Numbered from the stretch's first letter, positions 9,901 through 20,791 are shown. The stretch: 64,000 bases of DNA from Diphasiastrum complanatum (GCA_029204225.1 CM055102.1:21966386-22030385), one strand, 5' to 3'. Numbers and translations are program-made. Notes: generated from the sequence alone by a model not told the origin.

Positions 9901-10900
9901 TTTACTTTTGATCTATGTTGATGACATTATCTTAAGTGGTGGTAACAATCTAGATATAGATGAAATCAAGATGGCACTCAAAAGAGAGTTTGAAATTCAA
10001 GATCTTGGTAAACTTCATTATATCTTAGGAATAGAGATTATTAGAACTTCTAAATCTACATTCATATGTCAAGAAAAGTATGTTAACTCTATTCTAAAAA
10101 GGTTTCATATGGAAGATTGTAAAGTTGTTTCTACTCCTATGGAATCAAATGTAAAGCTAACTACAAGAAGTAATGAAAGATCCTTCAAGGACATTACTCT
10201 CTATAGAAAGCTAATAGGATCTCTTATATGGTTAACCATCACAATACCTGATCTAAGCTTTGTGGTTGGTAAACTAAGTCAATTTATGCAAGATCCTAGT
10301 GAGGCTCATTGGAAGCTAGGAAAGAGAGTACTTAGATACATCTCGGGATCTAGAGATTTTGGCATCTTGTATGGAGGTACTACACCTAACCTTTGTGGAT
10401 TTTCAGATTCAGATTCTGCAGGTGATCAAATGGATAGGAAGTCAACAAGTGCCTTTGCAATCTATCTTGGAGATGGAGTGGTCTCATGGCTATCAAAGAA
10501 GCAACCAACTATCTCTCTATCTTCCACCGAAGCCGAGTACAAGGCATTAACAACATGCACCAAGGAGATTCTTTGGATCAAGAGGATGTTATTGGATCTT
10601 CACTTGCTGGAACCAGAGAAGACTCCAATCATACTTTGTGATAACCTTTCAGCCCAAAGCTTGGCAAGCAATCCTGTTTTTCATGCAAGGAGCAAGCACA
10701 TTGAGATTGCTCACCATTTTGTGAGAGATCAAGTCATTGCCAAAGAGGTGGAGCTTCAACATGTCTCTTCAAAGGAGTGTGTGGCTGATATCTTCACCAA
10801 ACCATTGGGAAAGGACCTATATTTAATGCATAGATCTAATCTTGGAATGTGCTCAAAGACTATGTTGAAACTAGCATCCAATGTTGAAGAGGGAGTGTGA
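6947..10900 (+). CDS. Ty1/copia gag-pol polyprotein, intact (element F)
   Basis: A 1317-residue frame starting at an ATG with gag start MASNGGIMLESSERLSSSNY. Gag (UBN2 type) spans about residues 8-195, followed by a KGKGKGK basic tract (about 211-222) and a zinc knuckle CFYCGIKGHFANEC (250-263). Protease has D309-S-G. Integrase has H442, H447, C476, C479 and catalytic D506, D568, E604. RT runs about 810-1060 with D905 and YVDD at 990-993. RNase H has D1154, E1195 and D1232. All the expected catalytic residues are present. The protein would package its RNA, copy it to DNA and integrate it. The TGA stop codon lies inside the start of the 3' LTR (TGTGA). Gag and pol share one frame, with no frameshift signal. 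Confidence 0.97.
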   Translation: MASNGGIMLESSERLSSSNYSTWKVRMESLLELNELMDIVAEIEERPLTLQEQQRFDKKAKRALHIIKMNVTNELLKEVGKCQSASEAWNALKKLFESKSTSRVLTLRRQIFSSRQREGESAHAFILRVKSLSDDLACIDENIKDGEIVQVMLNGLLNEHANLVQSFAIQRVLPSVVDLQEILLAEEHRLQSKLDGASLQGGGEEAFFTKGKFKGKGKGKGKWSKGGNFDHDDHSSSSSSTKNNKSKFKCFYCGIKGHFANECYKKKREQGERQGNLTIDEEEHNTCESLVMTSSLLANIDDNDPWWIDSGASSHMTRHKEYFTSLLSYEGEGNIIYTANDGQCDIKGIGTIPISLSTNRKANLENVLYIPSITKNLLSVSQMIDKGLDVEFIGDACLISKCGSLIAQGRRHGKLFKLDACVISNHEGCMAREQLTNQEVWHKRLGHPNFKSLEVMAKKELVLGLPKSLVANNSVCEHCALSKSHRLAYSRSTSRSKEAFQLVHSDIHSSSTTSNGGAKMYATFIDDFSRYTWIYLLKSKDEVFAAFVKFKNEMENQFNTKIKCLRSDNGGEYTSNRFKDFCIAHGIKREMSSPRTPQQNGVAERKNRTLCECAKAMRLHANLAKSFWGKALACANYLCNRWTSSSLDGKTPHEVLYGRRPSVKHCRIFGCTCFVNITLDDRTKEDPSSKKGVFVGYSEVSKAYKVYIPSTKKVVISRDVIFHEENVSNVVDVDVDVPTNHHDVQDVLDEDGDATPKQTSRKTQRQRAKPSRLTYDEKGKQVVDNSNFAFLTSFDEPTCVGEAIQKKEWIQAMDHEHQALIKSNTWRLVKLPKDKKAIGCKWIFKIKTNQDGSINKYKARLVSKGYAQEYGIDYDETFAPVAKMVTIRILISLATLYDWDMWQMDVTNAFLNGDLEEDIYMEQPEGYVSHDEPNHVCYLQKSLYGLKQAPRSWYAKLNSFLLSQNFVMSEYDHSLYFRLNENDITLLLIYVDDIILSGGNNLDIDEIKMALKREFEIQDLGKLHYILGIEIIRTSKSTFICQEKYVNSILKRFHMEDCKVVSTPMESNVKLTTRSNERSFKDITLYRKLIGSLIWLTITIPDLSFVVGKLSQFMQDPSEAHWKLGKRVLRYISGSRDFGILYGGTTPNLCGFSDSDSAGDQMDRKSTSAFAIYLGDGVVSWLSKKQPTISLSSTEAEYKALTTCTKEILWIKRMLLDLHLLEPEKTPIILCDNLSAQSLASNPVFHARSKHIEIAHHFVRDQVIAKEVELQHVSSKECVADIFTKPLGKDLYLMHRSNLGMCSKTMLKLASNVEEGV
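10883..10895 (+). other. polypurine tract, element F
   Basis: GTTGAAGAGGGAG directly precedes the 3' LTR and overlaps the last gag-pol codons. Such tracts prime plus-strand DNA synthesis. Confidence 0.8.
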
Positions 10901-11550
10901 AAATTGTCAACATTTCCTAGCTAGTTTGAGGCCTAAATTGGCTAAAATTGTAAATAGTTTTGGTTCTGGAGTTTTGCACGTGTGAACCAGGCCACAATGT
11001 TTTTATTTACTGTATTTTTTCAGTATGATGAAGTGTCAAACTTCATACCCTTCAAAATGAGACCATTTTGATGTATTTTGGTCATATAAGCCATTTTTAG
11101 CTATTTTTCCTATATAGGGAATATCTAGGGTCAAGTACCTTCTAGAGAGAGGAGAGAGAGTCATCTTCCTCATCCATAAATAGTAGGGAAGTCGTGGAGA
11201 ACAGGTTGGAGAAACCTTTTGTATGCTTCATTGAGATCAATAGATCATTGTCATTGTTTCTTCCTCCATTGAGAGCATTGTTGTGTGTATTGTCTTCAAG
11301 CTATTGTGTATGATCTTAGGTGCTTTCCAAAAGTGATAGGCTGATGTATTATGGACTGTATAATGCTATTTTGGGCCGCACTTGATGTTTATGGAAGTTT
11401 CCATTTGTGATAAATGCTTTTTGATCAAGTTCTTTGCATTCTAGGTAGCATAGAATGTGTTGCCAATTCCTAGCTTATGTAGTTTGGAGTGCAAGCATTC
11501 AAGCCAATGATCTTGGAGTTTAGATCCACTTAGGATCTGTATTTTTCACA
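10896..11550 (+). repeat. 3' LTR of element F
   Basis: Same length as the 5' LTR; the single difference I saw is G for A near 11190. Its first bases supply the stop codon of the gag-pol frame. It is followed by AGAAT, the second copy of the target duplication. Confidence 0.96.
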
Positions 11551-13070
11551 AGAATATCTTCAAGAGCAAGCAAAGCACCTGTGGATATATCAACGAGTCT
11601 GCAGCCTACCTTGTTCAGGAATCGACGTCTATCCAAGAGGCACTCAGTCAGCCTGATTCCAATCTCTGGAAAGAAGCTCTGGATAAAGAGTATTTATCTC
11701 TTATCAAGAACAAACATGGACAATTGTCGAATTACATGCTAGCAGAAATGTAGTTGATTGCAAATGGATTTTCAAAGTCAAGTACAATGCAGATGGAAGC
11801 ATCAACAAAAGAAAAGCATGACTTGTTGCCTACACTAAAACTTTCAGTCCAGTAGTCAAGCATTCTTCTATCAGACTTTTGCTATCATTTTCTGCTACAA
11901 CAGATTTGGAAATACATCCAATAGATGTACAGACAACATATCTCAATGGAGTCATTGAAGAAGACATTTACATGGTGCAACCCAAAGGTTATATTATCAA
12001 GGGTAAACACAATCACGTGTTTAAATTCCATAAGGCACTTTGTAGTGCAGCAGTCTTTTATCATTATCACTTTATATGTGGATGATACATTGCTTTTAGC
12101 AACAATACCAATTTGATAAAAGAGGCCAAGACAATGCTATCTTCCGAATTCGACATGACCGATCTGGGCAAAGCTCATTTATGCCTTGGTATACAAATCC
12201 ACAGAGACAGAATATAGAAGTTGGTCTACATTACACCACAGAAGTACATCTACAACATGTTAGTCAGATATAATCTGATGAATTGCAAGTTAGCTCTCTC
12301 ACCAATGGAACCAGGTCTCAAATTGTCAAAGGACCAGTGTCCCCAAACAATTCATAAGAAGCAGCAGATGCGTGAGTATCCTTACCATTCTATTATAGGA
12401 TATCTTATGTACGCCATGATCTATACCAGGACAGACATAGCTTTTGCAGTCAGCTCTCTCATTCAGTTTATGACTAATCCGGGTGTAACACATTGGAAGG
12501 CTCTTATTAAAGTCATGAGATATCTTTAAGCTAGTATGGATTTTTGCATTTGTTATGGAGCAGTCGACAGTGACAAACTCAATTTACTCAATGGTTACAC
12601 AGATGCAAGTTGGGCAAGAGATGTAGACACTCGTAAATCCACTTTTGGATTTACATTCTTCCTCAACAACGGTCCAATTTCTTGGAACAGCCGCAAGCAA
12701 TCTTCAATAGCTCTATCTTCCACTAAATGAGAGTATATTGCAGCCTCTCAACCTACAAAGGAAGCAATTTGGTTGAGGAATTTACTCTCAAATATTGGTC
12801 TAAATCCATATGCTCCGATGACATTATTTTGTGATAATCAAAGTGCCATTGCTTTATCAACCAACCCTAGATTTTATTCTAGGAGTAAGCACATTGAATT
12901 GAAGATCAATTTGTCAGAAGCAAAGTTTTCAACGAAGAGGTCAGATTGCAATATTGTAGAATGCAAGATATGACAATAGATATTTTTTACCAAAGCATTA
13001 AGTTTGGATACACACAAAAGATTCTATGTAGAACTAAGTTTGAAGGTCAAGGCATTCAAGGATTCAGATT
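11551..13070 (+). pseudogene. copia reverse transcriptase and RNase H, decayed (relic E)
   Basis: Continues relic E after the F insertion. Visible pieces: RISSRASKAP linker, NESAAYLVQE, CKWIFKVKYNADGSINK (RT start), LNGVIEEDIYMVQPKGY, YVDDTLLLAT (RT active site kept), NCKLALSPMEPG, SIIGYLMYAMIYTRTDIAFA, then RNase H with GYTDASWARDVDTRKSTFGF and a stop where the Glu motif should be (SSTK-stop-EYIAAS). LFCDNQSAIAL follows. There are many stops and frameshifts, and RT between the EDIYM and YVDD motifs is shortened. A polypurine tract AAGGGGGAG (13071-13079) leads into its LTR. Confidence 0.88.
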
Positions 13071-13079
13071 AAGGGGGAG

Positions 13080-14130
<1,051 letters not shown>

Positions 14131-14352
14131 ATCAAACTGTGTCTCAAGTACAGTACAAAAAAATAGAGTTTTGACTATAGAGAATATGCTCAGTGAATAG
14201 CGATTGGCGAACTTGCCACCTAAGTGATTGGGAGGCTTGGTAAGAATTCTTGATAGGTCATTGTTATCAAGTTTAGATATCACCATTGTACTTAGAAGGC
14301 TCTTTTTAGTCTACGGTTGCAGTTTCAAGCAATTTTGAGCACATTTTGGAAA
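14131..14352. other. no recognisable feature
   Basis: Sequence between the broken LTR and the gag relic. It lacks a primer-binding site, so this is not a normal LTR-to-gag leader. Confidence 0.5.
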
Positions 14353-14735
14353 AATGGCGGATTTGAATAAATCTGTGCTTGGAGAAGCTAGCAAATTGGA
14401 TGGGGTGTCCAATTATAGCATTGGAAGTTTCAAATGAAGAGCATTCTAATGTATAAGGATATTTAGGACAACACCACTAGGGTGGAACAATTCCCAAATA
14501 CAACTCCAGCCGATATTCACTCTTTTGACAAAAGGGAGCAAAAGGCTTTGTCATTGATCAATTTGGTTGTGAAGGACCACGTCATTGCCATATTAGTGAA
14601 GTTGGTGACTACAAGAGGCACTTGAGAGGCATTGCAAACACAGTTTCTAATGGCAAGCCCCTAATGTGGTCCAATGCAAACTCCATCGTTGCTTGATGCA
14701 AAGTATTTTATTACCTTCATTGATGAATATTCGAG
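14353..14735 (+). pseudogene. copia gag joined to integrase fragment (relic D)
   Basis: The frame starts MADLNKSVLGEASKLDGVSN, like a copia gag of the E/J family, followed by frameshifted gag remnants (KEQKALSLINLVVKDH type in another frame). Near 14670 it jumps to integrase CGPMQTPSLLDAKYFITFID, missing the rest of gag, the protease and the zinc-binding part of integrase. It is cut at 14735 by the outer end of the LTR of element C. Confidence 0.78.
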
Positions 14736-15567
14736 TGTGAAAAAAGTACAAAAAGGACCAAGAGTGGATCCTAATCTGATCCTCAAGAGGGATTGGTTGT
14801 CAGATTACTTGATCTATCAATCTACTTGAGATTAAGATCAATCTAGATCAATTCTAGACACAAAATCCTAACAAGAACAATTATTAACTGAAGGTAGGTG
14901 TACTTTTTGGTTTCACACATGTGAAACACTGTCTGAGTACGGACTCCAACCTGAAAATCAAGTACACATTGATAGAACCTCAAAACAATCAAAACAAATG
15001 TAGACAAATGGAGAGAATCACTCAAAATTGCTTCCAAAACCAAGATTGGTGTCTCACACTGATTATGGCCAAATGTGGCTCTATATATACAATAAGTGAG
15101 AGCTCGTGGTATTGATCATCCCTTTTATCCCACATGTGTGAAGGTGCTTTGTCATATGATGATGATTCATGCAAAACTGACACTTGGACAAAACCTTCTA
15201 TTTTGAGCACTTTTGGTCCATTTTCCTTCTATATGGAGATCTACTTGAAAATTTCTAGAAGTCAAAATTCGTCTATTTCACCTTATTCCACATGTGTGAG
15301 CTGTCCTCTACACATGGGATATGACACCTAACCAAAGGATGTGGCTCAAGCAATCAATAGATTGATGCCATGTGTCATATGTCTAGAAAACTAGTTTTTG
15401 GCCTTTTTAGCCACTAGAACTTGAACTAAATCATATGTACATCCTATATGATTATGGTACATGACAAGTACACTAGTTTCACACGTGGGAACAGGCTCCA
15501 CACATGTGTGTTTATCTATATACAAGATTTTTTTGCCTCTACCAAGCTTATTTTTGCATTTTTCACA
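14736..15567 (-). repeat. 3' LTR of element C
   Basis: Ends are TGTGAAAAA and TTTTTCACA, a perfect 9-bp inverted repeat. On the minus strand the LTR starts right after GAGGAGGAG. The shared G-box/E-box module lies at 15480-15510, about 60-90 bp from the U3 start. A second GTTTCACACATGTG motif lies at about 14911-14924. Confidence 0.85.
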
Positions 15568-15707
15568 CTCCTCCTCAAAAATCTAGCTTGCTAAATTTAG
15601 CTTGATGGAAAACATGATGATCTTGAACTGGACTCCATGGGCTGAATTGGTCTTTGCTGGTTCAAAAGGTGTGAAGATCAGCCAATGAGCTTGATATTGA
15701 TCTAAAA

Positions 15708-17009
15708 TCACCATATCCATGATAGTGCTTCTTTGATGTTGACATCTTTGATGAGCTTGAGAGCTTTGCACCATCCTAGCACCTCCAAAATTGATTCCTT
15801 CCAATTTTCATGTAGATGCTTGACCTTGAGGCTTGCTCCTTCACATGAGATATGCTCCTCTTTCCCTTGAAATGTGAGCCACATGGGTTCAACCATGTTT
15901 CTTGAGTTTCTTTTTGGAATCACAACTTGAGAAGGTCTCTCCTCCTCAATCCTTGGCACACTTGAACCTTGAGATAACTCCTTAAGATCCTCTTCATGAT
16001 GCTCCTTCTTGATGGAAATCCGAGACCTCCATGTCTCATAATGATCATAACAAATATGACCATTCAATATGCACTTCCTATGATTATCAAGATTACTTAT
16101 GCTAGAAACATAAGTCCAAAAATCACCACAACTTGGCATGATTTTTTCAATATTGAAATAAAAAGGTATTTCCATCTCAATAAGGCTAACTACTTGCTTA
16201 TGGATATAAGTATCCACTTTGGATGCTTCACTTATTCTCATAAGAAGTTTACAACTTGCCTTTAGGATTGAAAGCATACAATTTTCATCTTTATGAATGA
16301 ACACACCATTCATGATCTTATTGAAACCAAAAGATCCTACATTATGAAGATATTTCCATTTCCTTGACTTCATAACTAATGTAAGCTTACAAGGAAAACA
16401 TATTTTGCTATCTTTTAAGGCATCACACTCAACTACTATTGCCTTAATCCACCTTTGAGATACAAAAATCTCTTCAAAGCAAAATGGTTCTTCATAAGTT
16501 GACATGAGAGCATAAATCAAACTATTTTCATTTTGTGATTGCTCCTTATTCTTGATTGATTTCTCTTGGATAATAACAATAAGTTTGAACTTGTCCAAAG
16601 TTCCAAGCAAAATACTTTCCAAGGACATGAAATAAATCCAAGTTACTTTCATGAAAGTGACATCTATCTTTGCATCTTGAACCAAACAATGCACTTCCAA
16701 ATGAAAAATTTCAAAAGATTTGACATGTGTTGTGATGGACTCTTGAAGACAAATCTTGCAAGTCCTTGTGAGACTCCAAGCCTCATTCACCTTTCCACAA
16801 AGGAAGCACCTTTCCTTGGACTTTTCCTTCTTGTATTTGCATTTTGAGCTTGAAGGTCCATCCTTCACCTCGGCCCCCTTGATTTGGTTCTCCTTGGATG
16901 GATTGGTCTTCTTTTTGTAGCATCTTGAGAAAAAATATCCTCCCTTGCCACAAAGGTTGCACTCAGGATCCTTTCTTTCCTTCAATAGGATGCCACCTAT
17001 TGATGCCAT
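15708..17009 (-). CDS. chimeric ORF of RT-less copia derivative C
   Basis: 433 residues from ATG. The first nine residues (MASIGGILL) match the start of copia gag, then the frame jumps to a zinc knuckle CNLCGKGGYFFSRC (residues 18-31) whose His is replaced; a second knuckle CFLCGK is cut off. The gag core, protease, integrase and RT active sites are absent. The rest shares blocks with elements K, L and M: SQRWIKAIVVECDAL, CKLLMRISEASKVDTYI, SNLDNH, RRNSR-type (RNSRNMVEPMWLTFQGKE) and final LSWIW. The WLTFQGK block comes after the SEASK block here, the reverse of the order in M, K and L. Parts resemble the linker and N-terminus of copia RT (W-x2-A-x4-x-DAL spacing). The unbroken frame suggests either youth or some constraint. 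No function can be assigned. Confidence 0.7.
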   Translation of the reverse strand: MASIGGILLKERKDPECNLCGKGGYFFSRCYKKKTNPSKENQIKGAEVKDGPSSSKCKYKKEKSKERCFLCGKVNEAWSLTRTCKICLQESITTHVKSFEIFHLEVHCLVQDAKIDVTFMKVTWIYFMSLESILLGTLDKFKLIVIIQEKSIKNKEQSQNENSLIYALMSTYEEPFCFEEIFVSQRWIKAIVVECDALKDSKICFPCKLTLVMKSRKWKYLHNVGSFGFNKIMNGVFIHKDENCMLSILKASCKLLMRISEASKVDTYIHKQVVSLIEMEIPFYFNIEKIMPSCGDFWTYVSSISNLDNHRKCILNGHICYDHYETWRSRISIKKEHHEEDLKELSQGSSVPRIEEERPSQVVIPKRNSRNMVEPMWLTFQGKEEHISCEGASLKVKHLHENWKESILEVLGWCKALKLIKDVNIKEALSWIW

Positions 17010-17239
17010 GTGAATAAAAACCTGTGATATGATTCTAAAAATGTATTTGTGACTTTCAAGAGACTAGATTTGAAACAATCTAGAAGGATCTACAAAAGAT
17101 CTAGCTCACAAACCTAAGAATCAATCTTCACAGTAATGACTAGTCACTTGGAAACTTTGCTTTGATCACTAAGACAAAAGCACACAATCTTTGAATCAAA
17201 ACACTAAAGAAATCAGATCCAATCTTGAGTTCAGGATGT

Positions 17240-17418
17240 CTCAAACGTCTCTTGGCATTTTAGCTTCAGCTATGCGTCCAATCTGTGTATTTGATATATT
17301 GAGGATAATAAGAGCAAAAGCTTTACCATCCTTCAATTTCCACTTTGAGTCATCGTCTTCAGGTTTTACTTCTGTACATGTAACAACATCCCATAACTCA
17401 TTGGTGACTAGCAAGGTC
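17240..17418 (-). pseudogene. copia gag, distal part (element B, split by A)
   Basis: The minus-strand translation continues the gag begun at 21749: LVTNELWDVVTCTEVKPEDD, then WKLKDGKAFALIILNISNTQ and a stop after AKMPRDV. This is the UBN2-type gag core. The frame is restored exactly when element A and one copy of its 5-bp duplication are removed. Beyond about 17240 gag similarity fades and the leader of element C follows. Confidence 0.85.
17414..17418 (+). repeat. target-site duplication of element A
   Basis: AGGTC lies directly before the 5' LTR and again at 21665-21669 directly after the 3' LTR. It falls within the gag codons of element B. Confidence 0.95.
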
Positions 17419-18207
17419 TATTGAAATGGAAAAATAATCCATCTTGACTTTAGGCTTGCTACAAATATTGTACCATGCAAGTATGTTGTTCATAAATGCA
17501 AAATGCCAAGTTTGGCCTAGATAGAACTCGAGCTACATGGATATGTCATATCTCGATTGATGAGTACAACTTGCATATAGTTTGTAGACATAGAATTAGC
17601 AAAATTATGCTTGTAGAAACTCGTGGCAATTCACATCATTAATTGTAAGCGATCCATAGTGACATGCAAGGCATGCACAAAGTGTAATGGACACATGCAT
17701 GATGATTTGTACATTTCTAGTTAGAACTAGCACACTTGGAAAAAGTTGGTAGAGTTTCATGCATGAGAAGTGACAAATGTCACATAGACTCTAGTTTTCA
17801 CTTTAGATGTCATTAAATGATGGATGGATGTGGTTCTACCTCAAGCTACCTCAAACTCCATAAATATGCATAGCTTTCCTCATATTTTGTGATGAAGAAC
17901 CAAAGCTTTGTAGCTATCTCATGCCATTTTGGATCCACACAATTTTTGTTGTTATCTCTCTATCTTTCTCTCTCTAACTCGTGTTGAGACTAATGCTAAT
18001 ACACTAATATCTTGTACTTTTGCTCATTATTAATTTATTGCTATCATATTCTGATGCTTAGCATGCTAGATTGTGATTAAGCCATATTTCTGAACTAGAT
18101 CTTGTTAATCAATCTAGAATCAGGTTACTATGCTAATCACAAAGCTTAATTAGATCCATCAAACTTGTGAGCATTCCCCACACGTGTGAAATCTGGAAAT
18201 TTTGTCA
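17419..18207 (+). repeat. 5' LTR of element A
   Basis: 789 bp, starting TATTGAAATGG where the 3' copy has TGTTGAAATGG, so the canonical TG is mutated. It ends TTTTGTCA. CACACGTGTG at 18179-18188 lies 19 bp before the end. CT-rich stretch near 17950-17990. Confidence 0.93.
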
Positions 18208-18220
18208 TGGTATCAGAGCC
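18208..18220 (+). other. primer-binding site, element A
   Basis: TGGTATCAGAGCC follows the LTR directly and matches the initiator tRNA-Met complement. Confidence 0.95.
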
Positions 18221-18555
18221 AAATTGAGCTTTGTACAAGAAATTGAGAGCTAATTCAAGCAAAAAAACAGTTTTGCACTTTTTCTCACCTTTCTCTGAAG
18301 TGTATTTGGATTAAATCGGATTGGAACTGAATTTTCAGACCTGAATAGTAGTATCACGGAATTTTGGAATTTCACACGTGTGAAAGTCAGAGATTTTCAG
18401 TCCCTTCTAATTCCTTGCTTGTAGACCCAAAGATAGTGGTGTTCTAGCTTGATGGAAAGCTTATGATTTGACTATCAAGAGTTATAAGCTCTTAAAGAGG
18501 ATAGGGATAGGTCCAAAATCCAAGTGACAACATTTTGATTTGATTCAACCTTGCT
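18221..18555 (+). other. leader of element A with deletion junction
   Basis: Untranslated leader, including TTCACACGTGTGAAAG at 18371-18386, joins directly to the integrase zinc-binding region near 18550. All of gag and protease is therefore missing at this junction. Confidence 0.75.
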
Positions 18556-19308
18556 TTGTTTCCATCTAAGGAGGAGTTGTGGCATAGAAGATTAGGGCAT
18601 CCTAACTTTCAATCTATGTCCTCTATGGTCAAGAAAGTGAAGGCAATTGGTCCTCCAAAATCTCTTTCCAAAGATTTCAAGCCTTGTGAGACTTGTCCTA
18701 TTGCAAAATCACACAGAAAGCCATATCAGAAGTCTTTTACAAATATTACTCATCCTTTAGAGCTTATACACTCAAATGTACATTTTTTCTCTTCTAAAAG
18801 TATTGGTGGTGCAACATGTTTTGTCACCTTTATTGATGACTATACTAGATATACTTGGCTGTATCTACTTTCTTCAAAGGCTATGGTTTTTGATCTCTTC
18901 CTAATCTTCAAAGCTTATGTTGAGAAAAATTTTTCTCTCAAAGTTAAAGCTTTAAGATGTAATGGAGGAGGTGAATACATCTCCAACAAGTTTCATGAAT
19001 ACTGTGAAGGTGAAGGAATAAAGAGAGAATTTTGTTGTGCTTATTCTCCATCTCAAAATGGAGATGCTGAGAGGAAAAATAGATCTTTATGTGAATGTGC
19101 TATAACAATTCGAGTTGAAGCTTCTTTGTCTATTGAATATTGGGGTGAAGCTATAAAATGTGCAAACTACAAGCCTAGGAGGCTTACCTATGAAGATAGA
19201 GGCATGCAAGTGGAAATCAACTCCACTAGTTGTGCTTATTTTATTTCTCATGAGGAGCCAAAGGATGTATATGATTCACTCAACTCAAAGGAATGTACCT
19301 TGCCATGA
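18556..19308 (+). pseudogene. copia integrase, catalytically dead (element A)
   Basis: The zinc-binding part reads WHRRLGHPNF and CETCPIAKSH. In the catalytic core the first Asp is Asn (IHSNV, residue 74) and the second Asp is Asn (LRCNGGGEY, residue 136), while Glu 172 (AERKNRS) remains. So two of three metal-binding residues are lost although the frame is still open. After KCANY the integrase C-terminus is deleted and the frame continues with the RT linker (PRRLTYEDRGMQVE). It ends near 19308. Confidence 0.88.
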
Positions 19309-20034
19309 AGGAGGAATACGATGCTTTGATTGCCAATAAGACATGGGAGCTTGTGGATCTTCCATCCAACAAGCACACCATTGGTTGCAAGTGGGTTTTT
19401 CGAGTCAAGTATAATCAAGATGGCACAATCAGCAAGTACAAGACTTTGTGCTACAGGTTTTGCTCAAGTTTATGGACTTGATTATGAGGAGACTTTTGCT
19501 TTTGTTGCAAAGATGGTATCAATTAGAATCATAATTTCTGTTGCTTGTTTTTTCAATTGGCAAGTTCTTCAACTAGATGTCTCTAATGCATTTCTAAATG
19601 GATATCTAGAAGAAGAGATCTATATGGATCAGCCTATTGGGTTCATCCATGACAAAAACAAAGTTTCCTTGCTCTTCAAAAGTTTATATGGACTAAAGCA
19701 AGCTCCAAGTTCGTGGTGTTCTCAACTTAACACCTTTCTTGAGTCACTGGGATTTAATCCTAGTAACTATGATCCTTCCTTATATGTCAAATTTTTTGAT
19801 AAAGATATTGTCATCCTTCTTATTTATGTTGATGATATCATTCTGACAGGAACTTGTATCAAGTTAGTTGAGGAAACCAAGATTGCACATGCAAAAGAAT
19901 TCAAGATGCAAGATCTTGGAAAAATTCACTACATTCTAGGATTAGAGATTGACTTTCTTAAAGATAAAGCTTTTGTATGTCAATCCAAGTATGCTTTTTC
20001 CAATGTTAAAAAAGTTCAATATGTTAGATTGTAA
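19293..20034 (+). pseudogene. copia reverse transcriptase, decayed (element A)
   Basis: Begins TWELVDLPSNKHTIGCKWVF. A frameshift near 19440-19460 splits off the rest: LDYEETFAFVAKMVSIRI, VSNAFLNGYLEEEIYM, SLYGLKQAPSSWC and LLIYVDDIILTG. The YVDD active site is intact. A further frameshift near 19980-20034 separates RT from RNase H. Confidence 0.88.
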
Positions 20035-20791
20035 TAGTATAGAAGCTCCTATGGAGCAAAATGTAAAAGACCCTAACAAAGGTGATGAAAGATCCTTCGT
20101 GGACATCACACTTTTTAGGAGTCTTATAGGCTCCTTAATTTGGCTTACAATAACTAGACCTGACATAAGCTTTAGTGTTCATAAGTTGAACCAGGCTATG
20201 CGAAATCCTACTATTTATCATTGGAAAATGGCCAAGAGAGTGCTTAGATATATATCTTCAACTTTTGATTATGGTTTATTGTATAAAAGTGAAGATCTTT
20301 CTATTGTTGGTTATTCTGACTCGGATTTTGCAAGTGATAGAGCAGATAAAAAATCTACAAGTTCTTATGTCATATATCTTGGAGGAAACTTGATATCTTG
20401 GCTTTCCAAAAGGCAAGATACTGTATCACTCTCATTGTGTGAAGCTGAGTACAAGGCACTCACTACAACAACAAAGGAAGTGCTTTGGATCAAGAGGTTA
20501 CTAGTGGAGCTAAAGATAATCATGGAAGAGGACCTACCTATGATCATGTGTGACAATGTTTCAGCCCAAGCCCTTGCCAACAACCCAATATTCCATGCAA
20601 GGAGCAAACATATCGAAGTTGTACATCACTTCATGAGAGAGAAGCTTATTGGAGGGGAAATCTACTTGGAGCACATCGACACATCATCTTGTATTGCTGA
20701 TATGCTCACCAAACCTTTGAGCAAAAGTTCCTTCGTCAAGCATAGAGCCAATCTTGGAGTAATACCAAGATCCATGTTCAAGTCAATATAG
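19949..20791 (+). pseudogene. copia RT C-terminus and RNase H (element A)
   Basis: Open from NSIEAPMEQNVKDPNKGDER through SLIWLTITRPDISFSVHKL to RNase H motifs YSDSDFASDRADKKSTSSY, CEAEYKALTTTTKE, MCDNVSAQALANN and HARSKHIEVVHHF, ending ADMLTKPLSKSSF. All the expected RNase H acidic residues are seen. It is followed by a GATTGTTTTTAGGAGGAG polypurine tract. Broken only by the upstream frameshift. Confidence 0.88.

Larger units (their letters stand above)
5120..11550 (+). mobile_element. complete Ty1/copia retrotransposon F
   Basis: All parts of an LTR retrotransposon are present: 655-bp LTRs (5120-5774 and 10896-11550), TG/CA ends, primer site at 5775, leader, one unbroken gag-pol frame (6947-10900), polypurine tract, and target duplication AGAAT. 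Reading the LTRs side by side I found one difference (CATGG at 5408-5416, CGTGG in the 3' copy). This points to a very recent insertion and a possibly active element. It is inserted in copia relic E, next to the edge of an inverted segment. Confidence 0.97.
14736..17190 (-). mobile_element. RT-less copia derivative C (5' end missing)
   Basis: Minus-strand order: leader (17010-17190), a 433-codon ORF (15708-17009), a short 3' untranslated part with polypurine GAGGAGGAG, and a 3' LTR (14736-15567). No 5' LTR or primer site remains; at about 17190-17240 it meets the gag of element B. The ORF has zinc-knuckle remnants but no protease, integrase or RT catalytic motifs. Without the other LTR, target duplication cannot be tested; the 5 bp outside the LTR are TCGAG. 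Confidence 0.75.
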
